Source: Candidatus Omnitrophota bacterium (lineage in GTDB: Bacteria; Omnitrophota; Omnitrophia; Omnitrophales; JACROU01). Taken from it: a stretch of DNA of 14,702 nucleotides. Location: contig JACQQR010000154.1 in the NCBI GenBank assembly GCA_016206875.1, positions 1 to 14,702 on the forward strand, read 5' to 3'. A model generated the notes under the pieces. That model saw only the letters and a list, made by a program, of their open reading frames with translations, was not told where the DNA came from and did not search any database. The position numbers and the translations under genes were made by a program. Numbering within the stretch: position 1 is the stretch's first letter; each line of letters opens with the position of its first letter. Positions 1 through 7,788 of the stretch are shown here, in pieces.

Positions 1-50
1 CTTTTCCGCCCCGGCGGACCCGCCTGAGGCGGGCGCATTCAGGGGTGACA
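1..50 (-). repeat. Partial copy of GC-rich palindromic interspersed repeat, cut by the window edge
   Basis: Read on the minus strand from position 50 down to 1, this segment matches 5914-5963 on the plus strand at 47 of 50 bases, by direct comparison. It starts with TGTCACCCC and carries the palindrome CCCGCC-TCA-GGCGGG followed by a second short GGCGGA-type hairpin. The outer 25-bp inverted repeats that flank the other copy are absent at this end, so the core can occur on its own. The element overlaps the 3' end of holB: its first bases encode the last three residues (Cys-His-Pro) and the TGA stop. The rest of the element continues beyond the window. Confidence 0.85.
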
Positions 51-1010
51 GGCGTTCAAAATACTGGCTAAAAAATTAGACGCAATCTTCTGGTTGATAT
101 TATTTTCTAAGCTCTCCCGGATGCTCATCAATTCTTTCATTAAATCAACGATTTCCTCGGAATTGTTTTCGCCCGCAAATTCCCGAATTCGCAGAAGCTC
201 ATGCGGAAAAAAAAGCATTTCCTTTTTTTCAAGCTCTTTATAGATTAAGGCGTCACGCAAAAAATGCAGGATTAAATCTACGCGCTCGCTTACGTCCTGA
301 CGGCTTTTTATCGTCTCTTGCGCAAAAAAATCCCAGGATCCAAGGCCGAGCCACCGGCTTAACCGATCCTTTTGCTCCTCCAGCTTCCCTTCTTCGGCAA
401 ATTGAATGGCCTTGCCTAAATTACCTTCCGCGGCCTGAGCCAAAGCAGCCCAATCTTTTTCTGTGCCCAAATCGTCGCGTAACACCTGCACAATTTCCTT
501 GAAAGGAAGCGGCCTGAGTTTTAATTCCGTCAAGCGGCTTACAATGGTTTCCAAAAGCGCGTTTTTATGCGGCGCCAAAAGCAAGATCACGCTTTCCACC
601 GGAGGCTCTTCCAGTGTTTTTAGAAGCGCATTTTGCGATTCCAAGGTCATGTCCTGGGCGTCATTGATGATAAAAACCTTCTTTTTTCCCTCAAAAGGTT
701 TGAGACCGATCCAATGAATTAAATCTTTGATTTCGGCCAGTTTCACGCTGGTTTTTTCTTCATCTATGCCATACCACTTTACGTCCGGATGATTTCCTGA
801 ATCAATTTTGGAACAGGAAACACAATGACAAGGCTCAAAGAACACGCCTTCGTGGCATTCAATGGCTTTAGCCAAAAAACGGGCAAACGTTTTTTTGCCT
901 AAGCCTTTCGCGCCGGTCACAAGCAAACTGTGGCCAAGTTGACCGCAGACCAGCGCTTCGCGGATTCGTTTGAGAAGAAGTTGATTGCCTAAAAATTTAT
1001 TTAAAGACAC
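39..1010 (-). CDS. holB: DNA polymerase III delta prime subunit (HolB)
   Basis: Clamp-loader subunit that helps load the sliding clamp at primed sites during replication. The 323-residue protein has a P-loop-like GAKGLGKKT at 33-41 and four cysteines suited to zinc binding (C52, C61, C63, C66). It also has the Walker B-like strand KVFIINDAQ at 111-119, the family box KTLEEPP at 131-137 and an SRL motif at 158-160. The length fits HolB rather than the longer DnaX, and the tmk-holB pairing is common in bacteria. The start is GTG at 1008-1010, preceded by an AGGTG Shine-Dalgarno-like stretch, and the first 14 bases overlap the end of tmk, which suggests translational coupling. Oddity: the last three codons and the stop lie inside an interspersed repeat, so the native C-terminus may have been altered slightly. 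Confidence 0.93.
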   Translation of the reverse strand: MSLNKFLGNQLLLKRIREALVCGQLGHSLLVTGAKGLGKKTFARFLAKAIECHEGVFFEPCHCVSCSKIDSGNHPDVKWYGIDEEKTSVKLAEIKDLIHWIGLKPFEGKKKVFIINDAQDMTLESQNALLKTLEEPPVESVILLLAPHKNALLETIVSRLTELKLRPLPFKEIVQVLRDDLGTEKDWAALAQAAEGNLGKAIQFAEEGKLEEQKDRLSRWLGLGSWDFFAQETIKSRQDVSERVDLILHFLRDALIYKELEKKEMLFFPHELLRIREFAGENNSEEIVDLMKELMSIRESLENNINQKIASNFLASILNACHP

Positions 1011-1617
1011 GGGAAAGCACCTTTTCCACTTCCGCGCTCACCTTGCTTGCTCCTTCTTGATGCGGGATAAGCACGGAGCGGCGTTTATGGCGTTTTGCAA
1101 TTTCCAAATATCCTTTGCGCACACGCTCATGAAAGGCGAGTGATTTTTTTTCAATTCTATCGGTTTTGCCGGCGCGCCCCAAGCCTACGCGCACGGGCAC
1201 ATCGAAAATAAAGGTGAGGTCCGGCTCAAGCCCGCCCGTAGCTTCCCTCCCCGCTTTTTCGAAGGCAGAACGCGGAAAATTTCCGGCATACGTTTGATAC
1301 ACCCAAGTGGAATCCTGGAAACGGTCCGAGAGCACAATGTTTCCAGCCTTGAGGGCCGGTCGAATTTTTTTCTCCACTAAATCACGCCGGGCGGCTAAAA
1401 ACAGAAAAGTTTCCGTGGCGCTGCTCATCGCCCCTTTCCCGTGCAATAAAATGTTTCGTATGGCCTCCGCTACGGGAGTTCCCCCGGGCTCGCGAACAAG
1501 CTCTACCCGGTATCCCTTTCGTTTCAGCCACCGCCCGGCAAAACGAATTTGCGTGGATTTCCCGCACCCCTCCGCCCCTTCAAAAGTGAGCAAGAAACCC
1601 TTTTTCATTTTTTTCAT
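997..1617 (-). CDS. tmk: Thymidylate kinase (dTMP kinase)
   Basis: Phosphorylates dTMP to dTDP with ATP in the cytoplasm, feeding dTTP synthesis. The 206-residue protein has the P-loop GAEGCGKST at 14-22, the EPGG substrate motif at 43-46, the DRF (DRY-type) motif at 98-100 and a lid region with RAGKTDR around 148-154. The length is typical of the family. I chose the ATG at 1615-1617 because AGGA lies about 10 bases upstream. A longer reading from TTG at 1644 has no ribosome binding site, adds nine residues without family support, and would begin next to a hairpin. The gene follows cysS by about 54 bases and overlaps holB by 14 bases, so it probably shares their transcript. Confidence 0.93.
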   Translation of the reverse strand: MKKMKKGFLLTFEGAEGCGKSTQIRFAGRWLKRKGYRVELVREPGGTPVAEAIRNILLHGKGAMSSATETFLFLAARRDLVEKKIRPALKAGNIVLSDRFQDSTWVYQTYAGNFPRSAFEKAGREATGGLEPDLTFIFDVPVRVGLGRAGKTDRIEKKSLAFHERVRKGYLEIAKRHKRRSVLIPHQEGASKVSAEVEKVLSRVFK

Positions 1618-1645
1618 TGAATTCAATTCCTGACTATTTTGCAAG

Positions 1646-1668
1646 AAACTGTCAAATAATGACAGTTT
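1646..1668. other. Short perfect hairpin between cysS and tmk
   Basis: Arms AAACTGTCA (1646-1654) and TGACAGTTT (1660-1668) pair perfectly around a five-base loop. It lies four bases beyond the cysS stop and about 30 bases before the tmk ATG. There is no clean U-tract on the minus-strand (sense) side, so it is a poor intrinsic terminator. It could be an RNA-processing or stability hairpin, or a relic of the GTGAC/GTCAC-type repeats elsewhere in the window. Confidence 0.5.
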
Positions 1669-1671
1669 TAA

Positions 1672-3084
1672 TCATTTTTGTTTTTTCTTTACCCTCGCCC
1701 CTTTCGGCGTATCTTCAATAACGTAGCCTGCCTCTATAATTAGATTGCGGAGTTCATCGGAGCGCTTAAAGTTTTTTGCGCGCCGGGCCTCTTGCCGCTC
1801 ACGGAGCCATTCATGAACTGGTTTTGGAATCTCCCGGCCATCTTCCTCCTCCCCTGTCCACAAATCCAGAATTTTATTCACCTTCTCAAGAAATAAAGAT
1901 ACGGTCTTTTTTTCTTCTCCCGATAACGTGTTTTGATCCATTACCTTATTTACTTCGCGAACCAGCGTAAAGAAAAATCCCAGGGCACCGGAAATATTCA
2001 AGTCATCACAAAGTCCGCGCTCAAAACCGCTCACAGCTTCTTCCAGAGAGGCTCCTAAAGTTGAAGCTTGCCCGCCGCTCCCCTGAGCGGGAACATATTG
2101 GTTCAACCTGAGACGAAAATCTTTTAACCGGGCCAGCACGCAAGCGGCATCTTCCAAGCCTTGAAGGGTAAAGTTCACCGGATGGCGGTAATGATGGGAG
2201 AGCAACAAATAACGCACAGCCAGCGGGGAATAACCTTTAGCCGTCAAATCATTCAGCGTGTAAAAATTCCCCTTGGATTTCGACATTTTCTCTCCATCCA
2301 CCAAAAGAAACTTGCAGTGCAGCCAGTAGCGCACAAACGGTTTGGAAGTGGCCGCCTCGGATTGAGCGATTTCATTCTCATGATGCGGAAAAATATTGTC
2401 TTCACCGCCGGTGTGCACATCGAAGGATTCGCCCAAATATTTCATGCTCATGGCCGAGCATTCAATATGCCAGCCGGGACGCCCCTCGCCAAAAGGGCTG
2501 GGCCAGAACGGCTCGTCGCCCCTTCTCGCCTTCCACAGCGCAAAATCACTCCAGTGTTCTTTTTCGTACTCATCGGAATCGATGCGGGCGCCGGCGATAT
2601 TTTCTTCCAGATTTTTCTTGGAGAGTTTCCCGTAAGACGGAAATGCGCTGATGCGGTAATAAACGGAGCCCCCTTTTTCGTACGCGTGGCCGGAGGCCAT
2701 TAATCGTTGAATGAGCGCAATCATTTCAGGAATATGATGCGTCGCCCGCGGATAAAATTCCGCTTGTTCAATGCGCAAGAGTTTCAAGTCTTCAAAAAAT
2801 GCCCGGATGTACTTTTCCGTAAATTGATCGAGAGCGATTTTTTCGCGCAAGGCGCCCTGAATGGTCTTGTCATCCACATCCGTAAGATTCATGACTTGCG
2901 TCACTCGCAAGCCGTTGTATTCCAGCACGCGGCGGAGCAAGTCCTCAAAAATGTACGCGCGGAGATTGCCGATGTGCGCGAAATCGTACACAGTAGGACC
3001 GCAGGTGTACATGCGCACCTCGCCGGACCTGAGAGGAACGAATTCTTCTTTTTTCCCGCTGAGTGTGTTGAAGAAGGAGATCAT
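1672..3084 (-). CDS. cysS: Cysteinyl-tRNA synthetase
   Basis: Class I synthetase that charges tRNA-Cys with cysteine in the cytoplasm. The 470-residue protein shows CGPTVYD with zinc ligand C28, the HIGN signature at 37-40, the remaining zinc-site residues around C209 and HHENE (234-238), and KMSKS at 266-270. The C-terminal part (about 350-470) is the helical anticodon-binding region. The ATG at 3084 gives the usual family N-terminus (an FxNTLxxKKEEF-type start), although no Shine-Dalgarno sequence is visible. Instead a 6-bp hairpin directly abuts the start codon. Residues about 331-345, between the catalytic and anticodon domains, are low in complexity (AQGSGGQAS) and are encoded over a small GC palindrome. 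It lies downstream of gltX, as in Bacillus, but without cysE between them. Confidence 0.96.
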   Translation of the reverse strand: MISFFNTLSGKKEEFVPLRSGEVRMYTCGPTVYDFAHIGNLRAYIFEDLLRRVLEYNGLRVTQVMNLTDVDDKTIQGALREKIALDQFTEKYIRAFFEDLKLLRIEQAEFYPRATHHIPEMIALIQRLMASGHAYEKGGSVYYRISAFPSYGKLSKKNLEENIAGARIDSDEYEKEHWSDFALWKARRGDEPFWPSPFGEGRPGWHIECSAMSMKYLGESFDVHTGGEDNIFPHHENEIAQSEAATSKPFVRYWLHCKFLLVDGEKMSKSKGNFYTLNDLTAKGYSPLAVRYLLLSHHYRHPVNFTLQGLEDAACVLARLKDFRLRLNQYVPAQGSGGQASTLGASLEEAVSGFERGLCDDLNISGALGFFFTLVREVNKVMDQNTLSGEEKKTVSLFLEKVNKILDLWTGEEEDGREIPKPVHEWLRERQEARRAKNFKRSDELRNLIIEAGYVIEDTPKGARVKKKQK

Positions 3085-3100
3085 AAAACACCGATGTTTT
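3085..3100 (-). promoter_or_regulatory. Hairpin abutting the cysS start codon
   Basis: On the sense (minus) strand the sequence AAAACA-TCGG-TGTTTT forms a 6-bp perfect stem with a four-base loop, ending exactly at the base before the cysS ATG. No Shine-Dalgarno sequence lies between it and the start. Such a structure would affect ribosome access, but a regulatory role is only inferred. It is too short for a T-box and shows no T-box motif. Confidence 0.4.
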
Positions 3101-3145
3101 GTAATTATTTAGCGATCTCGAATAAGCAAAGGGAATTGTCTCCTC

Positions 3146-3181
3146 CACGCGGCCCCTCTCACGAGGGAGAGGGGCCGCGTG
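3146..3181. repeat. Strong GC-rich palindrome after gltX
   Basis: Arms CACGCGGCCCCTCTC (3146-3160) and GAGAGGGGCCGCGTG (3167-3181) are perfect 15-bp complements around a six-base loop. The right arm ends one base before the TGA stop of gltX (3182-3184). No U-tract follows on the sense strand, so it is not a classic intrinsic terminator. It could stabilise the 3' end of the upstream message or be an interspersed palindromic element. A smaller CCCCTC/GAGGGG hairpin occurs at 6890-6903 before mlaD. Confidence 0.8.
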
Positions 3182-4621
3182 TCAGGCGACCTTCATTTTT
3201 TTGATTCTTTCCAAACAAAGTTCGCGCGCGAGCAATGGCAAAATTTTCTTTAGCTCAGGCCCGTGGGCGCGGAAAGTAAGGGCTACGCGCACGGGCATAA
3301 ACAATTCTTTGCCCTTGGCCACGGCTGCGGCCTTTAGCTTTTGATTCAGCGCTTCATAATCGGCATTCTCGCCGGGCGCTAAAGAAAGAAAGTACTCTTC
3401 CAAAATTTTCAAAATACCGGGCACTTGCGGCGCACGCAGCATTTCCGCATCTTGATTTTCCGCCTCCGGATTAAAAATCTCCAGTCTGTCGCGCAATGCA
3501 TCAAAATGAAGAATATTGTCTTTGAAAATCAAGAGAATTTCATGTAAGCGATTTTGAGGCAAGGCGCGGGCAAAAGCGGGCATCAGCCCTTCGGAAACCA
3601 GATAATCGCATGCCTTCTCGACGAAGGCTTCATGGCTCAAGGCTCGAATATGCTCGCCGGAAAGCCAATCCAGTTTTTCTTTATCAAACACTGCCGGGCT
3701 TTTCCCCACGCGCGAAAGCGAAAATACTTTTTCCAGCTCAGCGAGAGAAAAAATTTCGCGATTGTCGCCCGGCGCCCAGCCTAAAAGGGCGATGTAATTA
3801 TCCACGGCCTCGGGCAAATAGCCGGTCTTGCGGTATTCCTCCACGGACATGGCTCCCAGGCGCTTGGAAAGCGGCTCACCCCCTTTTCCCATAATCAGCG
3901 AAACATGCGCAAAACGGGGCGGCGCCTCGCCCAAGGCGCGAAAAAGGAGAATGTGCCTCGGCGTATTGGGCAGATGATCTTCACCGCGAATCACGTGCGT
4001 GATGCGCATCAAGACATCGTCTACGCACACAGCCAGGTGAAATGTAGGCACGCCGTCGGGCCGCAGAATCACAAAATCGCCGAATAGGCCCATGTCAAAG
4101 CGTACCGGCCCGCGAATGATATCTTCAAATTCTAGGAAGCCTTCTTCCACTTTAAATCGCAGGGACGGCTTGAGTCCCAAGGCACGTTTTTGCTCCACTT
4201 CTTCGCGCGAAAGTTTCCGGCAGCGGCCATTGTATTTAGGCGGAAGGCCTTTGGCCTGCGCTGCGCGTTTTATGGTTTCCAATTCTTCTTGCGAGCAGAA
4301 GCAATAATAGGCTTTGCCTTCGCGAATAAATTTTTCCGCGGTCTCCCGGTAATGCTGCATACGCTCAGATTGCCGATACGGTCCGTAAGGGCCCCCGATA
4401 TCCGGGCCCTCCTGCCAGCGAATGCCCAGCCAGCGCAAATCATTCAGGATTTGCTCGGCGTATTCGCTCTTCGAGCGTTCTCTGTCCGTATTTTCAATGC
4501 GCAAAATCAACTCGCCGCCGCTACACGCGGCAAAAAGATGGTTAAAAAGCGCCGTGCGCACATTGCCGATGTGCAAATAGCCTGTGGGAGAAGGGGCAAA
4601 TCGCACGCGCACGCCGCTCAT
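3182..4621 (-). CDS. gltX: Glutamyl-tRNA synthetase
   Basis: Class I synthetase that attaches glutamate to tRNA-Glu, and possibly also to tRNA-Gln in organisms that use the amidotransferase route; the sequence alone does not decide this. The 479-residue protein has SPTGYLHIGN (HIGH signature 17-20), a CxC...YxxxC zinc site (C107, C109, Y130, C134), RGEDH at 212-216 and the KMSKS counterpart LSKR at 251-254. The C-terminal helical anticodon-binding half is complete. The ATG overlaps the ispDF TGA in an ATGA arrangement, so translation is probably coupled. The length is normal for a bacterial GluRS. Confidence 0.96.
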   Translation of the reverse strand: MSGVRVRFAPSPTGYLHIGNVRTALFNHLFAACSGGELILRIENTDRERSKSEYAEQILNDLRWLGIRWQEGPDIGGPYGPYRQSERMQHYRETAEKFIREGKAYYCFCSQEELETIKRAAQAKGLPPKYNGRCRKLSREEVEQKRALGLKPSLRFKVEEGFLEFEDIIRGPVRFDMGLFGDFVILRPDGVPTFHLAVCVDDVLMRITHVIRGEDHLPNTPRHILLFRALGEAPPRFAHVSLIMGKGGEPLSKRLGAMSVEEYRKTGYLPEAVDNYIALLGWAPGDNREIFSLAELEKVFSLSRVGKSPAVFDKEKLDWLSGEHIRALSHEAFVEKACDYLVSEGLMPAFARALPQNRLHEILLIFKDNILHFDALRDRLEIFNPEAENQDAEMLRAPQVPGILKILEEYFLSLAPGENADYEALNQKLKAAAVAKGKELFMPVRVALTFRAHGPELKKILPLLARELCLERIKKMKVA

Positions 4622-5820
4622 GGCAGGCCTTTCTTCATCAAGACAACGGCCTCACAGCTTACAGCCCCGCACCGGCCGACGGCGTCCAGCCCTTCTTTCG
4701 TTTTGGCTTTTACGTTGACTTGCTCATGAGAAATGCCCAGCGCTTCGGCGAGGCGGTTTTTGATTTTTGATTTAAATTCCGAAAGGCGCGGCCTTTCCAG
4801 ATGAATGACACAATCCACGTTCACCACATGCCAATAGGCTTCCCGGGCAAGTTCTACAATTTTATTTAAAATGTGTATGCTGGGGATGTTTTTGAATTTT
4901 TTGTTTTGGTCAGAAAAATATTGCCCGATATCCCCTTTTCCGATTGCCCCCAAAATAGCGTCGGAAATCGCGTGCAGTAACGCATCTCCGTCGGAGTGCC
5001 CCAGGGAGCCGCGTTTGTGGGGAATGATTTCCCCACCCAAAATTAAAGGACGGCCTTCTACTAATCGGTGCGTGTCTGAACCAAATCCGACTCTTGTTTC
5101 ACTTTCTCTGTGTAACATACCGGAAACCAGCTCCATATCTTGTGCGGTTGTGATTTTAACGTTGGGCCGGCTTAATTCGACTAGGGAAACATTTTTTCCG
5201 ATTCGCTCCAAGAGCGACGCTTCATCCGTTGCCGGAAAAGGATGTTTTAAAAAATGGCGGTACGCTTCAAGCAGCCATTCTTTTTTTGCCGCTTGCGGCG
5301 TCTCAGCTTCCCACAAATTTTCACGCGCAATGGTGCGAACAATTGCCGTCCGTCCAATGCCGGCTTCTTTGATTGTCGAAGTGACCCGCCTTGCGGCAAT
5401 GGCGGCGCCTCGCCTCGCGGCTTCGCGAATCACCGCATTGATTTCCTCGGCGCCGACCAGCGGCCTTGCGGCATCATGAACCAAAATCAGCCCGGCCCGG
5501 CGGGAAACTTTTTTGATGCCTTCATACACCGACAAAGCCCTCGATGCGCCTCCCGAGGCCACTCGAACCGGTTTGATGGCGCGCCCCGTACTTTCAAGCT
5601 CTGCTTTGAACTCCCTGGCGTACGCCTTAGGAAGAGTAATAATAATCTCAGAAATTAATTCGGATTCCAGCAAAGATTTGAGCGAGTAGAAAATTAAAGG
5701 AACGCCTTGAAGAAGTTGGAATGCTTTAGGAAGCTCTCGGGCTCCGGAACGGCCGAGAAGCCTCGTGCCCCGCCCGGCGGCTGTGAGAATTGCACTGACT
5801 GTATGGATACGTACTTTCAT
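4618..5820 (-). CDS. ispDF: Bifunctional IspD/IspF, MEP isoprenoid pathway
   Basis: A fusion of two MEP-pathway enzymes. The N-terminal IspD half (about 1-235) makes CDP-ME from MEP and CTP. The C-terminal IspF half (about 243-400) cyclises CDP-ME 2-phosphate to MEcPP. IspD is supported by LTAAGRGTR (12-20), K32, HDAARP (115-120) and TPQ (174-176). IspF is supported by the metal ligands D249 and H251 (DTH), GHSDGDALLH with H275 and H283, and a C-terminal KEGLDAVGR stretch. At 400 residues the fusion is full length and both active sites look intact. The start is the ATG at 5818-5820, with a weak ribosome binding site. It begins the housekeeping cluster, just downstream of the MITE-like element, and overlaps gltX by four bases. 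The IspE kinase is not encoded in this window. Confidence 0.95.
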   Translation of the reverse strand: MKVRIHTVSAILTAAGRGTRLLGRSGARELPKAFQLLQGVPLIFYSLKSLLESELISEIIITLPKAYAREFKAELESTGRAIKPVRVASGGASRALSVYEGIKKVSRRAGLILVHDAARPLVGAEEINAVIREAARRGAAIAARRVTSTIKEAGIGRTAIVRTIARENLWEAETPQAAKKEWLLEAYRHFLKHPFPATDEASLLERIGKNVSLVELSRPNVKITTAQDMELVSGMLHRESETRVGFGSDTHRLVEGRPLILGGEIIPHKRGSLGHSDGDALLHAISDAILGAIGKGDIGQYFSDQNKKFKNIPSIHILNKIVELAREAYWHVVNVDCVIHLERPRLSEFKSKIKNRLAEALGISHEQVNVKAKTKEGLDAVGRCGAVSCEAVVLMKKGLP

Positions 5821-5824
5821 CTCG

Positions 5825-5855
5825 ATTCATCTTTAAGCGATTAGCTTTTAGTCAA
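5825..5855 (-). promoter_or_regulatory. Possible promoter of the ispDF-gltX-cysS cluster
   Basis: On the minus strand a TTGACT (plus-strand positions 5850-5855) matches five of six bases of the sigma-70 -35 box. No good -10 box follows: TAAAGA at 15 bases spacing is a weak fit. The location is reasonable, because the ispDF cluster is separated from the mla genes by the MITE-like element and needs its own promoter. If it is real, the 5' leader is very short, which would agree with the weak Shine-Dalgarno sequence. Low confidence. Confidence 0.2.
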
Positions 5856-5881
5856 CATGCCGAAAGGATCCGGTGAGGTAG

Positions 5882-6063
<182 letters not shown>

Positions 6064-6066
<3 letters not shown>

Positions 6067-6867
6067 GAAAAATAAAAAGCCCTTTTTCTCATCATCTTTT
6101 TTCAAAAGCCGCCAGGGCCGGGCCTTCAGATCTCTGACAAAACTGACGGACTCTTCGTACAGGGTATCGTCATTGATAAATTTGCCGATGCTGCCTTTTC
6201 CTTCTTTCACCTCGTCCAGCACATGATTCATTTTTTGGAATGTTTGATTCATATTTTTGGTCATGCTCATAATATCTCCTTTGGAAGCGGCGAACACTTC
6301 ATTGAGCACTTTCATGAGTTCCGAGAAGTCTTTAATGGCCTGCTTCAGCGAGTCTTTGACATTCGGGTCAGTGATAATTTTATTGGCATTATCCACCAGG
6401 TCTTCAATTTTATAGGAAATCGTTTTGGCGCGTTCAATCAGCTCTTCTGTGCGCACCGGCTCTAAACCGATAATCGTATCGCCATTGCCTAGAATCGGGC
6501 CTTCATCATTGGCGGAAGTTTCAATGTTGATGTGCGGCTCGCTTAGGGCAAAGGTGCCGCGCTGATAAATCTTTGAATTTTGATGCACGCGCACACCCTG
6601 GTTTAGAAAGCAATCCAGGAGGACTTCCGGTTTCCCCGTTTCGCCGTTGTAGCGAATGCCTACCCTATCCACTTGCCCGACTTGCACGCCCACCATCTTC
6701 ACCGGAGCGCCTGAGGCAATACCCGAGACACTGGCAAACTGCACATTCAGGTGATAGCCCTTTTTGAAAAAAAACACCCCGCTTACGAAAAAAATCAGGA
6801 TAAAAAGAATGACAAACCCCAGGAAAACGAACGTCCCCACCACCAGTTCCAATCTTTTACTATCCAT
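6064..6867 (-). CDS. mlaD: MlaD-like MCE-domain lipid transport protein
   Basis: Membrane-anchored substrate-binding component of an Mla/MCE ABC system that moves phospholipids between inner and outer membranes. The 267-residue protein has one N-terminal transmembrane anchor (about 9-34) and an MCE domain (about 38-117) with the typical SGIASGAPVKMVGVQVGQV stretch. A long helical tail (about 140-235) follows, which probably forms the central needle or pore-lining helices, and then a basic-hydrophobic end. The ATG at 6865-6867 is preceded by AGAGGA at good spacing. It lies 40 bases after mlaF and is the last gene of the module; MlaC, MlaB and MlaA are not in the window. The stop TAG coincides with the edge of the MITE-like element, so the last residues (GFLFF) could be affected by the insertion. 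Confidence 0.88.
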
Positions 6868-6907
6868 AGATTCCTCTCATATCATATCCCCCCTCGAGAG
6901 GGGAGTA

Positions 6908-7732
6908 TCAATGACTCGCTTCCGAATTGATTAAATAACGGCTTTTATCGGTGATAGGGCCCAGGGCACTCCCCGTAATAAATTGCCTGACAATCGGATC
7001 TTTCGTGCTTTTGATCTCATCCGGAGTTCCTACAGCTATGATTTTGCCGTCGTAGAGCATGGCAATCCTGTCGCCTACCTTGTAGGCGCTGGTCATATCA
7101 TGAGTGACCACTACCGCGGTGACATTGAGCTTTTGCTTCATTTTGACAATCAATTCGTTGATGGCGTCAGCCATGATGGGATCCAGCCCCGTGGTCGGCT
7201 CATCATATAGAATAATTTCGGGATCGTTACAAATGGCGCGAGCCAGGCCTACGCGCTTGCGCATGCCTCCCGACAACTCGGATGGGTCCAGATTTTCAAT
7301 ACCCGCCAGGCCCACTACTTTTAACTTTTCCCGCACTTTTTGCATTATTTCCCCATAAGGAACGCTTTTACTTTCCAGAAGCGAGAAACCCACATTTTCA
7401 CCCACAGTCAATGAATCAAATAAGGCCGCTCCCTGAAACAACATGCCCACTTTACGGCGAATCATGTTGAGCTCATCATCTTGTAATGTATTGATTTTGA
7501 CTCCATCCATAATCATATCGCCGCTATTGGGCTTTAAGATCCCCATAATGAGCTTCAGGAAAACACTTTTGCCCACGCCGGAACGCCCGATGATCACCAT
7601 GGTTTCTCCGCGTTTGATCTGAACATTAAAGCCATCCAGAACCACCAGGTCGCCAAAGTATTTGCTTAGATTAACGGCTTCTATGGCATAAGACGTAGTG
7701 GCTTTTGCTTCCACCAAAGAATGATTTGGCAC
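6908..7732 (-). CDS. mlaF: MlaF-like ABC transporter ATPase
   Basis: ATP-binding subunit that powers the Mla-type lipid transporter at the inner membrane. The 274-residue protein has Walker A GRSGVGKS (49-56), Q-loop Q100, signature LSGGM (153-157), Walker B IILYDE (173-178) and switch histidine H211, so it should be an active ATPase. The KYFGDLVVLDG start of the ABC domain and the long C-terminal extension after about 240 fit MlaF. The start is GTG at 7730-7732, chosen because a strong AAGGAG lies nine bases upstream. The gap to mlaE is 54 bases and is largely occupied by a palindromic repeat whose U-tract runs directly into this Shine-Dalgarno sequence, an arrangement that could tune MlaF level relative to MlaE. 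Confidence 0.93.
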   Translation of the reverse strand: MPNHSLVEAKATTSYAIEAVNLSKYFGDLVVLDGFNVQIKRGETMVIIGRSGVGKSVFLKLIMGILKPNSGDMIMDGVKINTLQDDELNMIRRKVGMLFQGAALFDSLTVGENVGFSLLESKSVPYGEIMQKVREKLKVVGLAGIENLDPSELSGGMRKRVGLARAICNDPEIILYDEPTTGLDPIMADAINELIVKMKQKLNVTAVVVTHDMTSAYKVGDRIAMLYDGKIIAVGTPDEIKSTKDPIVRQFITGSALGPITDKSRYLINSEASH

Positions 7733-7747
7733 TGGCGATTACTCCTT

Positions 7748-7788
7748 AAAAAAAAAGTGACAGTCACTAAAGTGACAGTCACTTTTTT
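7748..7788. terminator. Palindromic REP-like repeat with terminator form, mlaE-mlaF gap
   Basis: Two tandem GTGACAGTCAC units (7757-7767 and 7772-7782) separated by TAAA are bracketed by A9 and T6. Transcribed from the minus strand, they fold into an 11-bp stem with one central U-U mismatch and a four-base loop, followed by nine U residues, which is a good intrinsic terminator or attenuator shape. The plus-strand reading gives six U residues, so it may be bidirectional. The reverse complement of this unit occurs again at 12942-12976. It begins at the mlaE stop codon and ends at the mlaF ribosome binding site. Whether it terminates transcription is not shown by sequence alone. Confidence 0.65.

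Noticed and set aside
2161..2703. 180-codon plus-strand open frame opposite cysS
   Set aside because: It is antisense to a clear, conserved CysS domain and its translation has no recognisable motif; it is a shadow frame.
3085..3181. T-box riboswitch upstream of cysS
   Set aside because: The gap is under 100 bases, has no T-box consensus and no terminator/antiterminator pair.
4871..5479. 202-codon plus-strand open frame opposite ispDF
   Set aside because: Fully antisense to the conserved IspD and IspF active-site regions, with no protein-like features.
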